Counted from the first letter of the stretch, positions 27,670-38,580 are shown. The stretch: DNA of 45,334 nt from Blautia sp. (GCA_021443885.1 JABUSW010000334.1:1-45334); one strand, 5' to 3'. Translations and numbers: made by a program. Notes: generated from the letters alone by a model not told the origin.

Positions 27670-29256
27670 ATGGTAAAACAGGATATTTTAAATGGCAGTA
27701 CAGCGCTTGGTATTGAATTTGGCTCGACACGAATCAAAGCGGTATTGGTAGATTCCTCAAATGCTCCCATTGCATCAGGAAGTTACGAATGGGAAAACCG
27801 TCTGGAGAATGGAATCTGGACATATACACTGGATGATATCTGGACCGGATTGCAGGGCGCATATGCTGATATGGCGGCAGATGTTAAGAAACAGTACGAC
27901 GTCACATTGGAGACCATCGGTGCCATTGGTTTTTCTGCTATGATGCACGGTTATATGGTATTCAACAATGATGGTGAATTAATGGTTCCGTTCAGAACCT
28001 GGAGAAATACCATCACAGGAGAAGCTTCCGAGAAGCTGTTTAAGGAGTTTAATTATAATATCCCCCAGAGATGGAGCGTATCGCATCTCTATCAGTGTAT
28101 TTTGAATGGGGATGAGCACGTTAAGGACATTGATTATCTGGCAACTTTGGCTGCTTACATTCACTGGCAGCTCACGGGGGAGAAGGTACTTGGTGTTGGC
28201 GATGCTTCCGGTATGTTCCCCATTGATCCTAAGACAAAAGACTACGATGCAGCTATGATTGCAAAATTCGATGAACTGATCGCGGATAAAGGATATTCCT
28301 GGAGAATCAAAGATATTCTTCCGAAGGTTCTGGTAGCAGGGGAAAGTGCCGGCGTGTTGACAGAGGAAGGTGCAAAACGCCTTGATGTCAGCGGGAATCT
28401 GAAGGCCGGTATTCCGGTATGCCCTCCGGAAGGTGATGCAGGAACCGGTATGACGGCTACTAATTCTGTAAAACAGAGAACCGGCAACGTTTCTGCAGGT
28501 ACCTCCATCTTTCTGATGGCGGTTCTGGAAAAGGAACTCTCCAAAGCATATCCGGAGCTGGATATGGTTACCACACCGGACGGAAGCCTTGTTGCCATGG
28601 TACACTGCAACAACTGTACTTCTGATCTGAATGCATGGGTAGGTATTTTCCGTGAATTTATGGAATCCATGGGTATGGAAGTGGATATGAATAAGCTTTA
28701 TGGTACTTTGTACAATAAAGCACTGGAAGGCGACAAGGATTGCGGCGGTCTGATGTCCTATTGTTATTTCTCGGGAGAGCACATTACAGGATTTGACGAG
28801 GGACGGCCATTATTTGTTCGTAAACCGGACAGCAAGTTTAATCTGGCAAACTTTATGCGGGCGCATCTGTATTCCTGCATGGCTTCCTTAAAGATTGGAA
28901 TGGATATTCTGTCCAAGCAGGAAAATGTTACATTGGATGAATTGATGGGTCATGGCGGATTGTTCAAGACAAAAGGGGTTGGACAAAGCTTTATGGCAGC
29001 AGCCATGAATACCCCGGTTACGGTTATGGAAACTGCAGGAGAAGGCGGTGCATGGGGAATTGCACTTCTTGCTTCTTACATGAAGAACAAGGCTGAGGGA
29101 GAAACCCTGGATGTATATCTCTCGGAGAAGGTATTTGCAGGACAGGCCGGAAGCACATTGGCTCCGGAGGCAGCGGACATTGAAGGTTTTGAGAAGTTCA
29201 TGGATACATTTAAGGCAGCGCTTCCGGTTGAGCGAGCTGCTGTTGAGACGATGTGA
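27670..29256 (+). CDS. FGGY family carbohydrate kinase (probable L-ribulokinase, AraB-like)
   Basis: 528 aa; [17 protein letters not shown] phosphate-binding motif; [30 protein letters not shown]; adjacency to araD suggests ribulokinase. Confidence 0.85.
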   Translation: MVKQDILNGSTALGIEFGSTRIKAVLVDSSNAPIASGSYEWENRLENGIWTYTLDDIWTGLQGAYADMAADVKKQYDVTLETIGAIGFSAMMHGYMVFNNDGELMVPFRTWRNTITGEASEKLFKEFNYNIPQRWSVSHLYQCILNGDEHVKDIDYLATLAAYIHWQLTGEKVLGVGDASGMFPIDPKTKDYDAAMIAKFDELIADKGYSWRIKDILPKVLVAGESAGVLTEEGAKRLDVSGNLKAGIPVCPPEGDAGTGMTATNSVKQRTGNVSAGTSIFLMAVLEKELSKAYPELDMVTTPDGSLVAMVHCNNCTSDLNAWVGIFREFMESMGMEVDMNKLYGTLYNKALEGDKDCGGLMSYCYFSGEHITGFDEGRPLFVRKPDSKFNLANFMRAHLYSCMASLKIGMDILSKQENVTLDELMGHGGLFKTKGVGQSFMAAAMNTPVTVMETAGEGGAWGIALLASYMKNKAEGETLDVYLSEKVFAGQAGSTLAPEAADIEGFEKFMDTFKAALPVERAAVETM

Positions 29257-29277
29257 CAAATCGCAGGAGGAAATGAT

Positions 29278-29967
29278 ATGTTAGAAGAACTGAAGAAAAG
29301 AGTATATGAAGCCAATATGCTTCTTCCAAAATATGATCTGGTTACATTTACCTGGGGAAATGTAAGCGAGATCGATCGCGAGACAGGATACTTTGCCATC
29401 AAACCAAGTGGTGTTGACTACGATGAATTGAAACCGGAAGACATGGTAATTGTTGATCTGAATGGCAATAAGATCGAAGGGAAATACAATCCTTCCTCCG
29501 ATACTGCTACACATGTAGAACTGTATAAGGCATTTCCGAATATCGGCGGTGTTGTACATACACATTCACCTTGGGCAACCAGCTGGGCCCAGGCCGGCAG
29601 AGCAATTCCCTGTTATGGAACCACTCATGCAGATTATATCTACGGAGAAGTTCCCTGTGCACGCTGCCTGACCGAAGAAGAACTGAAGGATTATGAGAAA
29701 AACACCGGTGTGCTGATCGCAGAAATGTTCAAGGACAAAGATTATGAAGCGGTTCCTGCAGTATTATGCAAAAATCATGGGCCATTCACCTGGGGTAAAG
29801 ACGGACACGAAGCAGTTCATAATGCAGTTGTTCTGGAACAGGTAGCAATGATGGCAGCTCGCTGTGAAAATCTGAACCCGCAGGTACAGCCTGCACCCCA
29901 GGAGCTTCAGGATAAGCATTACTATCGGAAACATGGTGCCAACGCTTATTACGGACAGGGTAAATAA
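29278..29967 (+). CDS. araD: L-ribulose-5-phosphate 4-epimerase
   Basis: 229 aa; [76 protein letters not shown]. Confidence 0.93.
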   Translation: MLEELKKRVYEANMLLPKYDLVTFTWGNVSEIDRETGYFAIKPSGVDYDELKPEDMVIVDLNGNKIEGKYNPSSDTATHVELYKAFPNIGGVVHTHSPWATSWAQAGRAIPCYGTTHADYIYGEVPCARCLTEEELKDYEKNTGVLIAEMFKDKDYEAVPAVLCKNHGPFTWGKDGHEAVHNAVVLEQVAMMAARCENLNPQVQPAPQELQDKHYYRKHGANAYYGQGK

Positions 29968-31113
29968 ATGATCAAGGTTTTTTTGGTGGAAGATGAAGTC
30001 GTTATGCGTAATGGCATAAAGAATAATATTCCGTGGGAAAAAGAAGGATTTGAGTTTGTAGGAGAGGCCAGCGACGGAGAGCTGGCCTATCCGCTTATTA
30101 AGAGGGAAAAACCGGATATTCTGATCACGGATATCAAGATGCCTTTTATGGATGGATTGGAGCTTAGCCGCTTGGTAAAGAAGGAACTGCCGCAGATCAA
30201 AATTCTGATTCTCAGCGGCTATAATGAGTTTGAATATGCCCAGTCCGCCATCAACATCGGGGTGACCGATTATCTGCTGAAACCGATTGGGTCGGCAAAG
30301 CTTCTGGAAGCGGTAAAGAGAATTGCGGAAATCATCGAGGTTGAACGGGAACAGGAACGTATTCTGGAAAGATATCAGAAGGAGATTTCAGATGTTCGAA
30401 GAATGAGAGGAACTGCGGGGGAGGAAATCGATGTTCGGGATCTGCATTCCAAAAAATCGGAGCAGGAGCAGGTGGAGAAATTCCTGAAGAACGGTACTAT
30501 AGAGGAGATTTCTGATTTTGTGGAGAAGTACTTTGCCCGCGTAGGGGAGAAGAATTACCAGTCTCTTTTGTTCAGACAGTATATTGTGATGGATCTTTTT
30601 GTTGTAGTGACTGACTTTCTGCAGAATCTGGGAATTGAAAATGAAGAGCTTCCGGAGGATGTCCGGGATATCGGGACAACTCTGACGCAGATTGCCGCTC
30701 TGCAGGAGATGAAATGCTGGCTGAAGCATCTTTTTACAGAGGCAATGCGTCTGAGAGACTGTCGTTCCATGAAGCGCTATGACGCTCTGCTGGAGGAAGC
30801 AAAAGCATTTATCCAGCAGAACTACCAAAAGGATGAGATGTCTCTACAGACGGTTGCTGCACAGGTGAATGTGAGTCCCAGTTATTTCAGTGCTATTTTC
30901 AGTGCGGAGACAGGTCAGACTTTTATCGAATATCTTACTTCTGTGCGACTGGAGAAAGCCAAGGAGCTTTTGATGTGTTCTTCCCTGCGAACTTCAGAAA
31001 TCGGATATGAGGTTGGTTATAAAGATTCACATTATTTCAGCTATATTTTTAAGAAGGTGGTTGGATGCAGCCCGAAAGAGTATAAAAACCGCCGGAAAGA
31101 GCAGGATCTATGA
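29968..31113 (+). CDS. YesN-type response regulator (REC + AraC HTH)
   Basis: 381 aa; FLVEDEVVMRNGI...DILITDIKMPFMDGLEL...; C-terminal HTH (AQVNVSPSYFSAIFSAETGQTFIEYLTSVRLEKA). Confidence 0.95.
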   Translation: MIKVFLVEDEVVMRNGIKNNIPWEKEGFEFVGEASDGELAYPLIKREKPDILITDIKMPFMDGLELSRLVKKELPQIKILILSGYNEFEYAQSAINIGVTDYLLKPIGSAKLLEAVKRIAEIIEVEREQERILERYQKEISDVRRMRGTAGEEIDVRDLHSKKSEQEQVEKFLKNGTIEEISDFVEKYFARVGEKNYQSLLFRQYIVMDLFVVVTDFLQNLGIENEELPEDVRDIGTTLTQIAALQEMKCWLKHLFTEAMRLRDCRSMKRYDALLEEAKAFIQQNYQKDEMSLQTVAAQVNVSPSYFSAIFSAETGQTFIEYLTSVRLEKAKELLMCSSLRTSEIGYEVGYKDSHYFSYIFKKVVGCSPKEYKNRRKEQDL

Positions 31114-32597
31114 GGGGGAAGAATACATCCCTGGAGAGTCGTCTGCATTTGCTGATGATGGTATGCTTTCTGCCGCTGGCTTGTATTGCCATCTATCTTC
31201 TGGTCATGACTTACCAGGTTTCGGCCAGATACGATGCTATTGTAGAGAATATCACGAAAGCCAATGAGTATAATACACACCTGAAGGAAGAGGTGGATTA
31301 TACCATGTATGTCGTTGTTGTGAACTCTGAGAGAGCTGCGGAGATCGTTGATGTGGATGCTCCCCGCAACCTGATCAAAGGTGCAAGAGAAACCTTTACG
31401 GGTATTCTGGGTAAGACAGAAGAGGAAAACGGAAGAAATAAGCTGAACATCATACTGAAATGCCTGAATTCGCTGGAGAAAGGTGTAGAAGAAATTGAAA
31501 GGGATGCAGGTGTCAGCGGAATGTATGATACCAATCTGGAACATCTGGATCTGAATATCCGGATATTAACGGAACTGGTACAGGAAAGCATTCAGGAATA
31601 CATTTATTATGCTGCGACCAATCTGGAACTGCTCAGGGACAGGGTTGGAAAAGACGTGAAAAATGCCATGCTGATCAGCTCTTTGCTATGTATCACGACT
31701 TTTGCGATTGCTTTTGTCATTAGTCGGAGAATGCAATCCAGCATGACAAAGGGAATACGTGAACTTCGTATGGTAACCAGAAAGGCCGGTCAGGGTGATT
31801 TTTCCGTAAGAGCACATACAGATGACAATTACGAGGATCTGCAGGAACTGGAAGAGGGATTTAACCACATGGTGGAGCGGATCGGTAATCTGGTGGAGGA
31901 TATTAAGACGGAGCAGGTCAATCAGCGGCTGACGGAACAGAGGCTGCTTCAGGCGCAGATCAACCCTCATTTTCTATACAATACATTGGATGCCATTATC
32001 TGGCAGGCTGAGGCAGGGGAGAAGGAACAGGTCGTAACCATGGTAACGGCTTTGTCCGATTTCTTTCGGACGACCCTGAGCAAAGGGCGTGATTACATCA
32101 GTGTCAGAGAGGAAGAATCCCATATACGAAGCTATCTGCAGATACAACGATTCCGTTATCAGGACATTCTGGAATATGAGATCCGTATACCGGAAGAGAT
32201 GTATCAGTACCAGATTCTGAAGCTTACACTGCAGCCTCTCGTTGAAAATGCATTATATCACGGAATCAAGAACAAGCGGGGGATGGGATATATTGAAGTG
32301 TCCGGCCGCATGAATGGAATGAATATGGAATTTCACGTGAAGGACAACGGTATGGGTATGACCGAAGAACGCCTGTCGCAGGTTCGCAAAGAAATGTATC
32401 AGGAAAGAGAAGAGAATATCGAGCCTTCCGTATTTGGTCTTTTTAACGTGGTTGAAAGGATCCGCCTGAATTACGGACTGCGTTTCGGAGTGGAGATCGT
32501 TTCCGTGTTTGGAGAGGGAACGGATGTGATCGTACAGATTCCTGCGAAAAAAATCGAAACTTTTTCCAAAGAAAATCAACTTTTTCAGAAGCAATGA
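31110..32597 (+). CDS. YesM-type sensor histidine kinase
   Basis: 495 aa; two TMs, HAMP, QINPHFLYNTLDAIIWQAE, PLVENALYHGIKNK, DNGMGM; ATGA overlap with response regulator. Confidence 0.95.
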   Translation: MRGKNTSLESRLHLLMMVCFLPLACIAIYLLVMTYQVSARYDAIVENITKANEYNTHLKEEVDYTMYVVVVNSERAAEIVDVDAPRNLIKGARETFTGILGKTEEENGRNKLNIILKCLNSLEKGVEEIERDAGVSGMYDTNLEHLDLNIRILTELVQESIQEYIYYAATNLELLRDRVGKDVKNAMLISSLLCITTFAIAFVISRRMQSSMTKGIRELRMVTRKAGQGDFSVRAHTDDNYEDLQELEEGFNHMVERIGNLVEDIKTEQVNQRLTEQRLLQAQINPHFLYNTLDAIIWQAEAGEKEQVVTMVTALSDFFRTTLSKGRDYISVREEESHIRSYLQIQRFRYQDILEYEIRIPEEMYQYQILKLTLQPLVENALYHGIKNKRGMGYIEVSGRMNGMNMEFHVKDNGMGMTEERLSQVRKEMYQEREENIEPSVFGLFNVVERIRLNYGLRFGVEIVSVFGEGTDVIVQIPAKKIETFSKENQLFQKQ

Positions 32598-32627
32598 GAA
32601 AGATAGTAAAAAAAATATACTTCTTGC

Positions 32628-32650
32628 AAAAGGATGTCGGTATCCTTTTT
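32628..32650 (+). terminator. Terminator-like hairpin after the histidine kinase
   Basis: AAAAGGAT gtcggt ATCCTTTTT. Confidence 0.5.
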
Positions 32651-32724
32651 GGACAGATTCGGGTATGATTTTACCATGGTCGGCAGTGCCGGCAACGTAA
32701 AAAACAAAACAGGAGGTTTCTACA

Positions 32725-33735
32725 ATGAACAAAAAAATCGCATTAGGTCTTGCAGCTGCAACAACAATGGCAATGGCTATGTCCGCAAACGTTTTCGCAG
32801 AAGACGTTATCACAATAGGTTTTGCACAGGTTGGTCATGAATCTGACTGGAGAACAGCTTCTACAAAATCCTGCCAGGACGTTTTCTCCGCAGAGAATGG
32901 ATATGATCTTCAGTTCGTAGACTGTGACAATGATTCCGCAGCTCAGCTGGAAGCAGTTCGTGGATTTATTGAGCAGGATGTTGACTACATCATCATCGAC
33001 CCCATCGTTTCCACAGGTTGGGATCAGGTTCTTACAGAGTGTGAAGATGCTGGTATTCCGGTTATCATCATTGACCGTACCATCGATGACTCTGACAAAT
33101 ATGTATCATGGGTAGGCTCCAACTTCAAGACAGAAGGTCTTGCAGCTGGTGAATGGCTGAAAGCATACGCAGCAGAAAAAGGCATCACAGAGATCAACGC
33201 TCTCGTAATCGAAGGCTCCAAAGGTTCATCCGCACAGATCGGACGTACAGACGGTTTCAAAGAGATCGCTGACGCAGAAGGCTGGACGATCCTTGATTCC
33301 CAGGATGGTGACTTTACACAGGCCGGCGGCCAGGAAGTTATGGAATCCTATTGCAAATCCTATGAAGGACAGTTTAACGTAGTTGTTTGCCAGAATGATA
33401 ATGAAGCATTCGGTGCTATGGATGCTATGAAAGCAGCAGGCGTTTCCTATGGTATCAATGGTGATGTGATTCTTATCTCTTTCGACGCTTGTACAGCAGG
33501 TCTTGAATATGTAATCACAGGCGATATCAATGGTGATTTCGAGTGCAACCCGCTTGCAGCTCCGACTGTAGAAGAAGTTATCAAACAGCTTGAAGCTGGC
33601 GAAACACCTGAAAAAGAAGTATTCATGCCGGAACACTGGTATGTAGCAGAAGATATCCTTGCTTCTATCACAGTTGGCGGAGAAGAGCAGGAACTGACAG
33701 TTGTAACACAGGAAATCATCGACGCTCAGTACTAA
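32725..33735 (+). CDS. Substrate-binding protein of sugar ABC transporter (YtfQ-like), copy 1
   Basis: 336 aa; signal MNKKIALGLAAATTMAMAMSANVFA; ITIGFAQVGHESDWR...DPIVSTGWD...GDFTQAGGQEVMES...DFECNPL. Confidence 0.92.
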   Translation: MNKKIALGLAAATTMAMAMSANVFAEDVITIGFAQVGHESDWRTASTKSCQDVFSAENGYDLQFVDCDNDSAAQLEAVRGFIEQDVDYIIIDPIVSTGWDQVLTECEDAGIPVIIIDRTIDDSDKYVSWVGSNFKTEGLAAGEWLKAYAAEKGITEINALVIEGSKGSSAQIGRTDGFKEIADAEGWTILDSQDGDFTQAGGQEVMESYCKSYEGQFNVVVCQNDNEAFGAMDAMKAAGVSYGINGDVILISFDACTAGLEYVITGDINGDFECNPLAAPTVEEVIKQLEAGETPEKEVFMPEHWYVAEDILASITVGGEEQELTVVTQEIIDAQY

Positions 33736-33774
33736 AATCAGTACAAATGTAAGGGAAGACTAACTAGCATTCCT

Positions 33775-33805
33775 GGGGAGGCCCACTATCCGGGTCTCCC
33801 TTTTT
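33775..33805 (+). terminator. Attenuator-like terminator between SBP and ATPase genes
   Basis: GGGAGGCCC actatcc GGGTCTCCC TTTTT. Confidence 0.8.
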
Positions 33806-33828
33806 AAATGCGATAAAGGAGGAACAAT

Positions 33829-35343
33829 ATGGACAATAACGTTGTATTGACCATGCGCGGTATTACCATGACATTCCCGGGTGTAAAGGCTTTGGATAAT
33901 GTGGATTTCACTCTTCGTAAGGGCGAGATTCATGCATTAATGGGCGAGAACGGTGCAGGTAAATCCACGCTGATCAAATGCCTTACCGGTATTAATGCCT
34001 TTGAGGCCGGCGAGATCCATGTAGAGGGAATTGAGGGACCGGTTGTAAATCATTCTACTCTGGACGCACAGAAAAAGGGAATTTCCACTGTGTATCAGGA
34101 GGTGAATCTTTGTCCAAATCTAAGCGTGGCAGAGAATCTGTTTATCGGCCGCGAGCCGAAAACACGAATTGGAACCATCGATCGGAAAACGATGGTGAAA
34201 AAAGCTCAGAAAATCGTAGATGATCTGGACATGGATGTGGATGTGACACAGAATCTGGAAGAGTATTCACTGGCTTTGCAGCAAATGATCGCCATTGCCC
34301 GTGCCGTGGATATGGATTCCAAGGTTTTGATTCTCGACGAACCGACATCATCATTGGATGACAATGAAGTAGAAAAGCTGTTTGGACTGATGCGGCGCCT
34401 GAAAGGACAGGGGGTTGGAATTGTCTTTGTTACGCATTTCCTGGAACAGGTATATGCAGTTTGCGACCGTATTACCGTGCTTCGAAATGGGCAGCTGGTA
34501 GGAGAGTATCCTATTGCAGAGCTTCCCCGCGTAAAGCTGGTTGCAGCCATGATGGGGAAAGATTTTGATGATCTTGCAGCGATCAAATCCGAAGGATCAC
34601 AGGATTTCTCCGGTGCAGAGCTTCTGATCGATGCAAAGGGCCTCAGCCACAAAGGAACCATCAAACCATTCGATCTGGAGATACATAAAGGAGAAGTCGT
34701 TGGTCTTACCGGACTTCTTGGTTCCGGACGAAGCGAGCTTGCCCGGGTAATTTACGGCGCAGATAAGAATCAGACCGGTACCTTGAAGGTGAACGGGCAG
34801 ACAGCGAAGATCAATGCGCCGATTGATGCAATGAATCTTGGCATGGGCTTACTTCCGGATGACAGAAAAGCAGAAGGAATCATTGCAGACCTGTCTGTAC
34901 GTGAGAATATTATTCTGGCATTGCAGGCAAAACGCGGCATGTTCAAGCTGCTGCCAATGAGCAAACAGATCGAGATCGCAGACAAGTACATTGAGCTTTT
35001 ACAGGTTAAGACAGCCAGCAGAGAGTCTCTGATCGGACAGCTGTCCGGTGGGAATCAGCAGAAGGTCATTCTTGGACGCTGGCTTGCGACGAATCCGGAA
35101 TTTCTGATTCTGGATGAGCCAACCCGTGGAATCGATGTCGGGACCAAGACAGAGATTCAGAAGCTGGTTCTTCAGCTGGCAGGAGAAGGCAAAGGCATCA
35201 TCTTTATTTCATCAGAGATCGAAGAGATGCTTCGTACCTGCTCGAAGATGGCAGTTCTTCGCGATGGACAGAAAGTCGGAGAGATCACAGAGGAGCTGTC
35301 ACAGGAATCTGTTATGAAAGCTATCGCAGGAGGTGACCAGTAA
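33829..35343 (+). CDS. ytfR: Sugar ABC transporter ATPase (two NBDs, YtfR/RbsA/AraG type)
   Basis: 504 aa; GENGAGKSTLIKCLTGI, ILDEPTSSLD, second-half LSGGNQQKVILGRWLATNPEFLILDEPTRGIDVG. Confidence 0.93.
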   Translation: MDNNVVLTMRGITMTFPGVKALDNVDFTLRKGEIHALMGENGAGKSTLIKCLTGINAFEAGEIHVEGIEGPVVNHSTLDAQKKGISTVYQEVNLCPNLSVAENLFIGREPKTRIGTIDRKTMVKKAQKIVDDLDMDVDVTQNLEEYSLALQQMIAIARAVDMDSKVLILDEPTSSLDDNEVEKLFGLMRRLKGQGVGIVFVTHFLEQVYAVCDRITVLRNGQLVGEYPIAELPRVKLVAAMMGKDFDDLAAIKSEGSQDFSGAELLIDAKGLSHKGTIKPFDLEIHKGEVVGLTGLLGSGRSELARVIYGADKNQTGTLKVNGQTAKINAPIDAMNLGMGLLPDDRKAEGIIADLSVRENIILALQAKRGMFKLLPMSKQIEIADKYIELLQVKTASRESLIGQLSGGNQQKVILGRWLATNPEFLILDEPTRGIDVGTKTEIQKLVLQLAGEGKGIIFISSEIEEMLRTCSKMAVLRDGQKVGEITEELSQESVMKAIAGGDQ

Positions 35344-36407
35344 TGAGTACATGGAAAAAACTCACCAGCAAACAGCTGTTTCTGCCGATTTTCTGCATGA
35401 TTCTGGTTATGGCAGTGAACGTTGTTTATGATGTAGCAAACGGAAATTTTGCATTTAGCTTTTTCTCGATTTCCGTGAAAAATGGTGTATTGTTCGGCCG
35501 TTTGATCGACGTGCTGAATCGAGGCAGTGAAATTGCGATCCTGGCAATCGGTATGACATTGGTTGTATCTGCTTCTGCAGGTACTGACATTTCCGTAGGT
35601 TCTGTAATGGCGCTGGCAGCTTCCTTCTGCTGTATGATTCTGGCAGGATTTGGTGTTTCGTCTGCCAATGAGCTGGCGGCACCCCTTATCGTAGGTGTGC
35701 TGGCTGGTATCCTTCTTGGCTGTTTATGCGGTGCGTTTAATGGTTTTCTGGTATCGTACCTGAATGTACAGCCTATGGTGGCGACTCTGATCCTGTATTC
35801 GGCAGCCAGAGCTATCGGGCTTTTGCTTTGCAATAACCTGATCGTATATATTCGTGACGATTCATATAAGTTCTTCGGAGGATACCTGGGCTTTATTCCG
35901 ACCCCGATCGTGATTGCGGCGATCTGTATCGCAATTATGTCCATTTTACTGAAAAAGACGGCATTGGGGCTTTATATCCAGAGCGTTGGTATCAACAAAA
36001 AAGCATCCCGTATTGCAGGATTGAATTCCGAGAGGATCATTTTCGTATGTTATATTGTCTGCGGCCTTTGCGCAGGTATTGCCGGAATTGTCAATTCCAG
36101 CCGTATCTATTCGGCAGACTCAAACAACATCGGATTATCTTATGAGCTGGATGCGATTCTGTCGGTGGCGCTTGGCGGGAACAGTCTTGGAGGCGGTAAA
36201 TTCAGTCTTGCAGGTTCCATCATCGGCGCATATACCATTCAGGCTATCACGACAACGTTGTACGCAGTTGGTGTATCTTCCGACCAGGCACCGGTATTCA
36301 AGGCTATCATCGTAATCATCATCGTTGCGATCCAGGCTCCGCCGGTAAAAGCATACTGGAAAAAGAGAAATGCCCAGAAAGCACTTGCAAAAGGAGGTAT
36401 CGCATAA
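35343..36407 (+). CDS. ytfT: Sugar ABC transporter permease (YtfT-like)
   Basis: 354 aa; IAILAIGMTLVVSASAGTDISVGSVMALA; order as in E. coli ytfQRT-yjfF. Confidence 0.88.
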   Translation: MSTWKKLTSKQLFLPIFCMILVMAVNVVYDVANGNFAFSFFSISVKNGVLFGRLIDVLNRGSEIAILAIGMTLVVSASAGTDISVGSVMALAASFCCMILAGFGVSSANELAAPLIVGVLAGILLGCLCGAFNGFLVSYLNVQPMVATLILYSAARAIGLLLCNNLIVYIRDDSYKFFGGYLGFIPTPIVIAAICIAIMSILLKKTALGLYIQSVGINKKASRIAGLNSERIIFVCYIVCGLCAGIAGIVNSSRIYSADSNNIGLSYELDAILSVALGGNSLGGGKFSLAGSIIGAYTIQAITTTLYAVGVSSDQAPVFKAIIVIIIVAIQAPPVKAYWKKRNAQKALAKGGIA

Positions 36408-37423
36408 TGAAAAAGAAAATTAACAGTAATACCTTGCTTCTGCTGATCACCATTGGTTTATTTGTTGTTATGTATGCTGCAGGATGTATTGTATACGGCT
36501 CGAAAGGATTCTCTCATTTACAGACATTTTTGAATATTCTGATCAACAATTCAGGTCTTCTTTGTGTTACCTGCGGAATGACTTGTGTTATGCTGACAGC
36601 CGGAATTGACATTTCCGTAGGTTCTTTGATCGCTTTGGATTGTATGATCCTTGCGGCGGGGATGGAACGATGGGGATGGAACCCGCTGGCACTGGTGGTC
36701 ATGGTTCTGGTAATTGGCGTTGTTTTCGGACTGGTACAGGGCTTCTGTATCGGTTATCTGCAGATTCAGCCCTTTATCGTATCTATGGCAGGTATGTTCT
36801 TTGCCCGCGGTATGACAGCTGTGATCTGTACCGATCAGGTATCGGTAAGTAACGAAGCTTTTCGGAATATTGCAAATATCAAGATCGAAATGCCTTTTAA
36901 CATCGGAGCTTATACAAATCGAAAAGGGGTTTTGCAGGTTCCTTACGTACGTGTTCATGTTGTGATAGCACTGCTTGTTCTGCTGGTGATCTTCTTCATG
37001 CTGCGCTATACGAAATTCGGCAGAAGTCTCTATGCAGTAGGCGGAAACGAGCAGTCCGCTATTATGATGGGACTTGATGTTAAGAAGACAAAACTGAAAG
37101 CGTATGTTTTATCTTCTTTCCTTTGTTCCATTGGAGGAATCTGTTATTGCATGAATACCATGGCTGGTGCAGTTCAGCAGGCTACAGGACTGGAGATGGA
37201 CGCAATTTCATCTGCAGTTATCGGCGGAACATTGCTGACCGGAGGTGTCGGAAACGTAATCGGCTCCTTCTTTGGTGTATTGATCAATGGTACGATCTCC
37301 ACGTTAGTTAAAACCAATGGAAAACTTCTGAGCTCCTGGTCCAGCATTGCGGTAGCAGCACTGTTGTGCTTCTTTATTGTACTGCAAAGTGTATTTGCGA
37401 AGATTAAGGACAGTAAGAAATGA
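36407..37423 (+). CDS. yjfF: Sugar ABC transporter permease (YjfF-like)
   Basis: 338 aa; LLCVTCGMTCVMLTAGIDISVGSLIALDCMILA; AVGGNEQSAIMMGLDVKKTKLKAYVLS. Confidence 0.88.
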   Translation: MKKKINSNTLLLLITIGLFVVMYAAGCIVYGSKGFSHLQTFLNILINNSGLLCVTCGMTCVMLTAGIDISVGSLIALDCMILAAGMERWGWNPLALVVMVLVIGVVFGLVQGFCIGYLQIQPFIVSMAGMFFARGMTAVICTDQVSVSNEAFRNIANIKIEMPFNIGAYTNRKGVLQVPYVRVHVVIALLVLLVIFFMLRYTKFGRSLYAVGGNEQSAIMMGLDVKKTKLKAYVLSSFLCSIGGICYCMNTMAGAVQQATGLEMDAISSAVIGGTLLTGGVGNVIGSFFGVLINGTISTLVKTNGKLLSSWSSIAVAALLCFFIVLQSVFAKIKDSKK

Positions 37424-38439
37424 AACACCGTAATTCAATTGTTCTGATGGTCAGTCTTTTGCTTGCCGGTATGTGTATTACTGCAGGAAATGCTGCCGGA
37501 GCATCATTGTCTGATGATAGAACAGATAATGACTCCGGAGACGGGCTGGTGATGGTCGGTGTATCACAGGTTGGCTCTGAATCCGACTGGCGGATCGCAA
37601 TGACACAATCCATTAAATCTGCTTTTACCACAGATGAGGGCTTTTATCTGATTTTTCAGGACGCACAACAGAAGCAGGAAAACCAGATCAAAGCCATGCG
37701 GAACTTTATCCTGCAGGAAGTGGATTACATTGTGCTGGATCCGATTGTAGAGACAGGCTGGGATGCAATTCTGCAGGAGGCAAAGGACACCGGAATCCCG
37801 GTTATTATTGTGGACCGTATGGTTGATGCGGATCCGCAGCTTTATACCTGCTGGATCGGTTCCGACTTTGAGAAAGAGGGACGAGATGCAGCAGAATGGC
37901 TTGCGGCTTACCTGGGTACAGAAGGACGGGGAGAAGAGGAGATCCATCTTGTGACTTTGCAGGGAACGCTTGGCTCTTCTGCTCAGATCGGCAGAACAAA
38001 AGGGTTTTCGGAGGTCCTGGATGAGCATGAGAACTGGAAGATGCTTGCCAGAGAGGATGGAGACTTCACACAGGCAAAAGGCCAGGAGGCCATGGAAAAG
38101 CTGTTGGAACGTTATGATGATATTGACGTTCTGATCAGCGAAAACGATAATATGACATTCGGGGCAATTGATGCGATTCAGAAGGCTGGCAAAACCTGCG
38201 GACCGAATGGGGATATGATCGTGATTTCCTTTGACGCTGTGGAGGCTGCACTGGATGCCATGATCGATGGCGAGATCAATGCGGATTTTGAGTGCAATCC
38301 GCTGCAGGGACCACAGCTCCTGGAGACGATCCGTAATCTGGAGAAGGGCATGACAGTTGATAAGATACAGCATGTGGATGAGACTTATTTTGACGCCACA
38401 ATGAACCTGCCGGAACTGAAGGCAGAACGGAAATATTAA
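37420..38439 (+). CDS. Second YtfQ-like sugar-binding protein
   Basis: 339 aa; VGVSQVGSESDWR...QQKQENQIKAMRNF...DPIVETGWD...GDFTQAKGQEAMEK...DFECNPL; 4-nt ATGA overlap with the permease gene. Confidence 0.92.
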   Translation: MKHRNSIVLMVSLLLAGMCITAGNAAGASLSDDRTDNDSGDGLVMVGVSQVGSESDWRIAMTQSIKSAFTTDEGFYLIFQDAQQKQENQIKAMRNFILQEVDYIVLDPIVETGWDAILQEAKDTGIPVIIVDRMVDADPQLYTCWIGSDFEKEGRDAAEWLAAYLGTEGRGEEEIHLVTLQGTLGSSAQIGRTKGFSEVLDEHENWKMLAREDGDFTQAKGQEAMEKLLERYDDIDVLISENDNMTFGAIDAIQKAGKTCGPNGDMIVISFDAVEAALDAMIDGEINADFECNPLQGPQLLETIRNLEKGMTVDKIQHVDETYFDATMNLPELKAERKY

Positions 38440-38532
38440 TGATTACAGTGTCAGAACACATTTTCCACGATGTGCTTGCACATGAGTGGGAGAATGTGTT
38501 ATTGACACCCGAGCCATTAATTACAGAAAAAG

Positions 38533-38580
38533 AAAACAAGCAGTACCTTCGGTATGTTTCCGGAGATGCTGCTTGTTTTT
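38533..38580. terminator. Bidirectional terminator between convergent genes
   Basis: AAAACAAGCAG (38533-38543) / CTGCTTGTTTT (38569-38579), flanked by A and T runs. Confidence 0.8.

Noticed and set aside
27979-28782. 267-aa minus-strand ORF
   Set aside because: Antisense to the FGGY kinase; no supporting signals.
37564-38373. 269-aa minus-strand ORF
   Set aside because: Antisense to the second YtfQ-like SBP.
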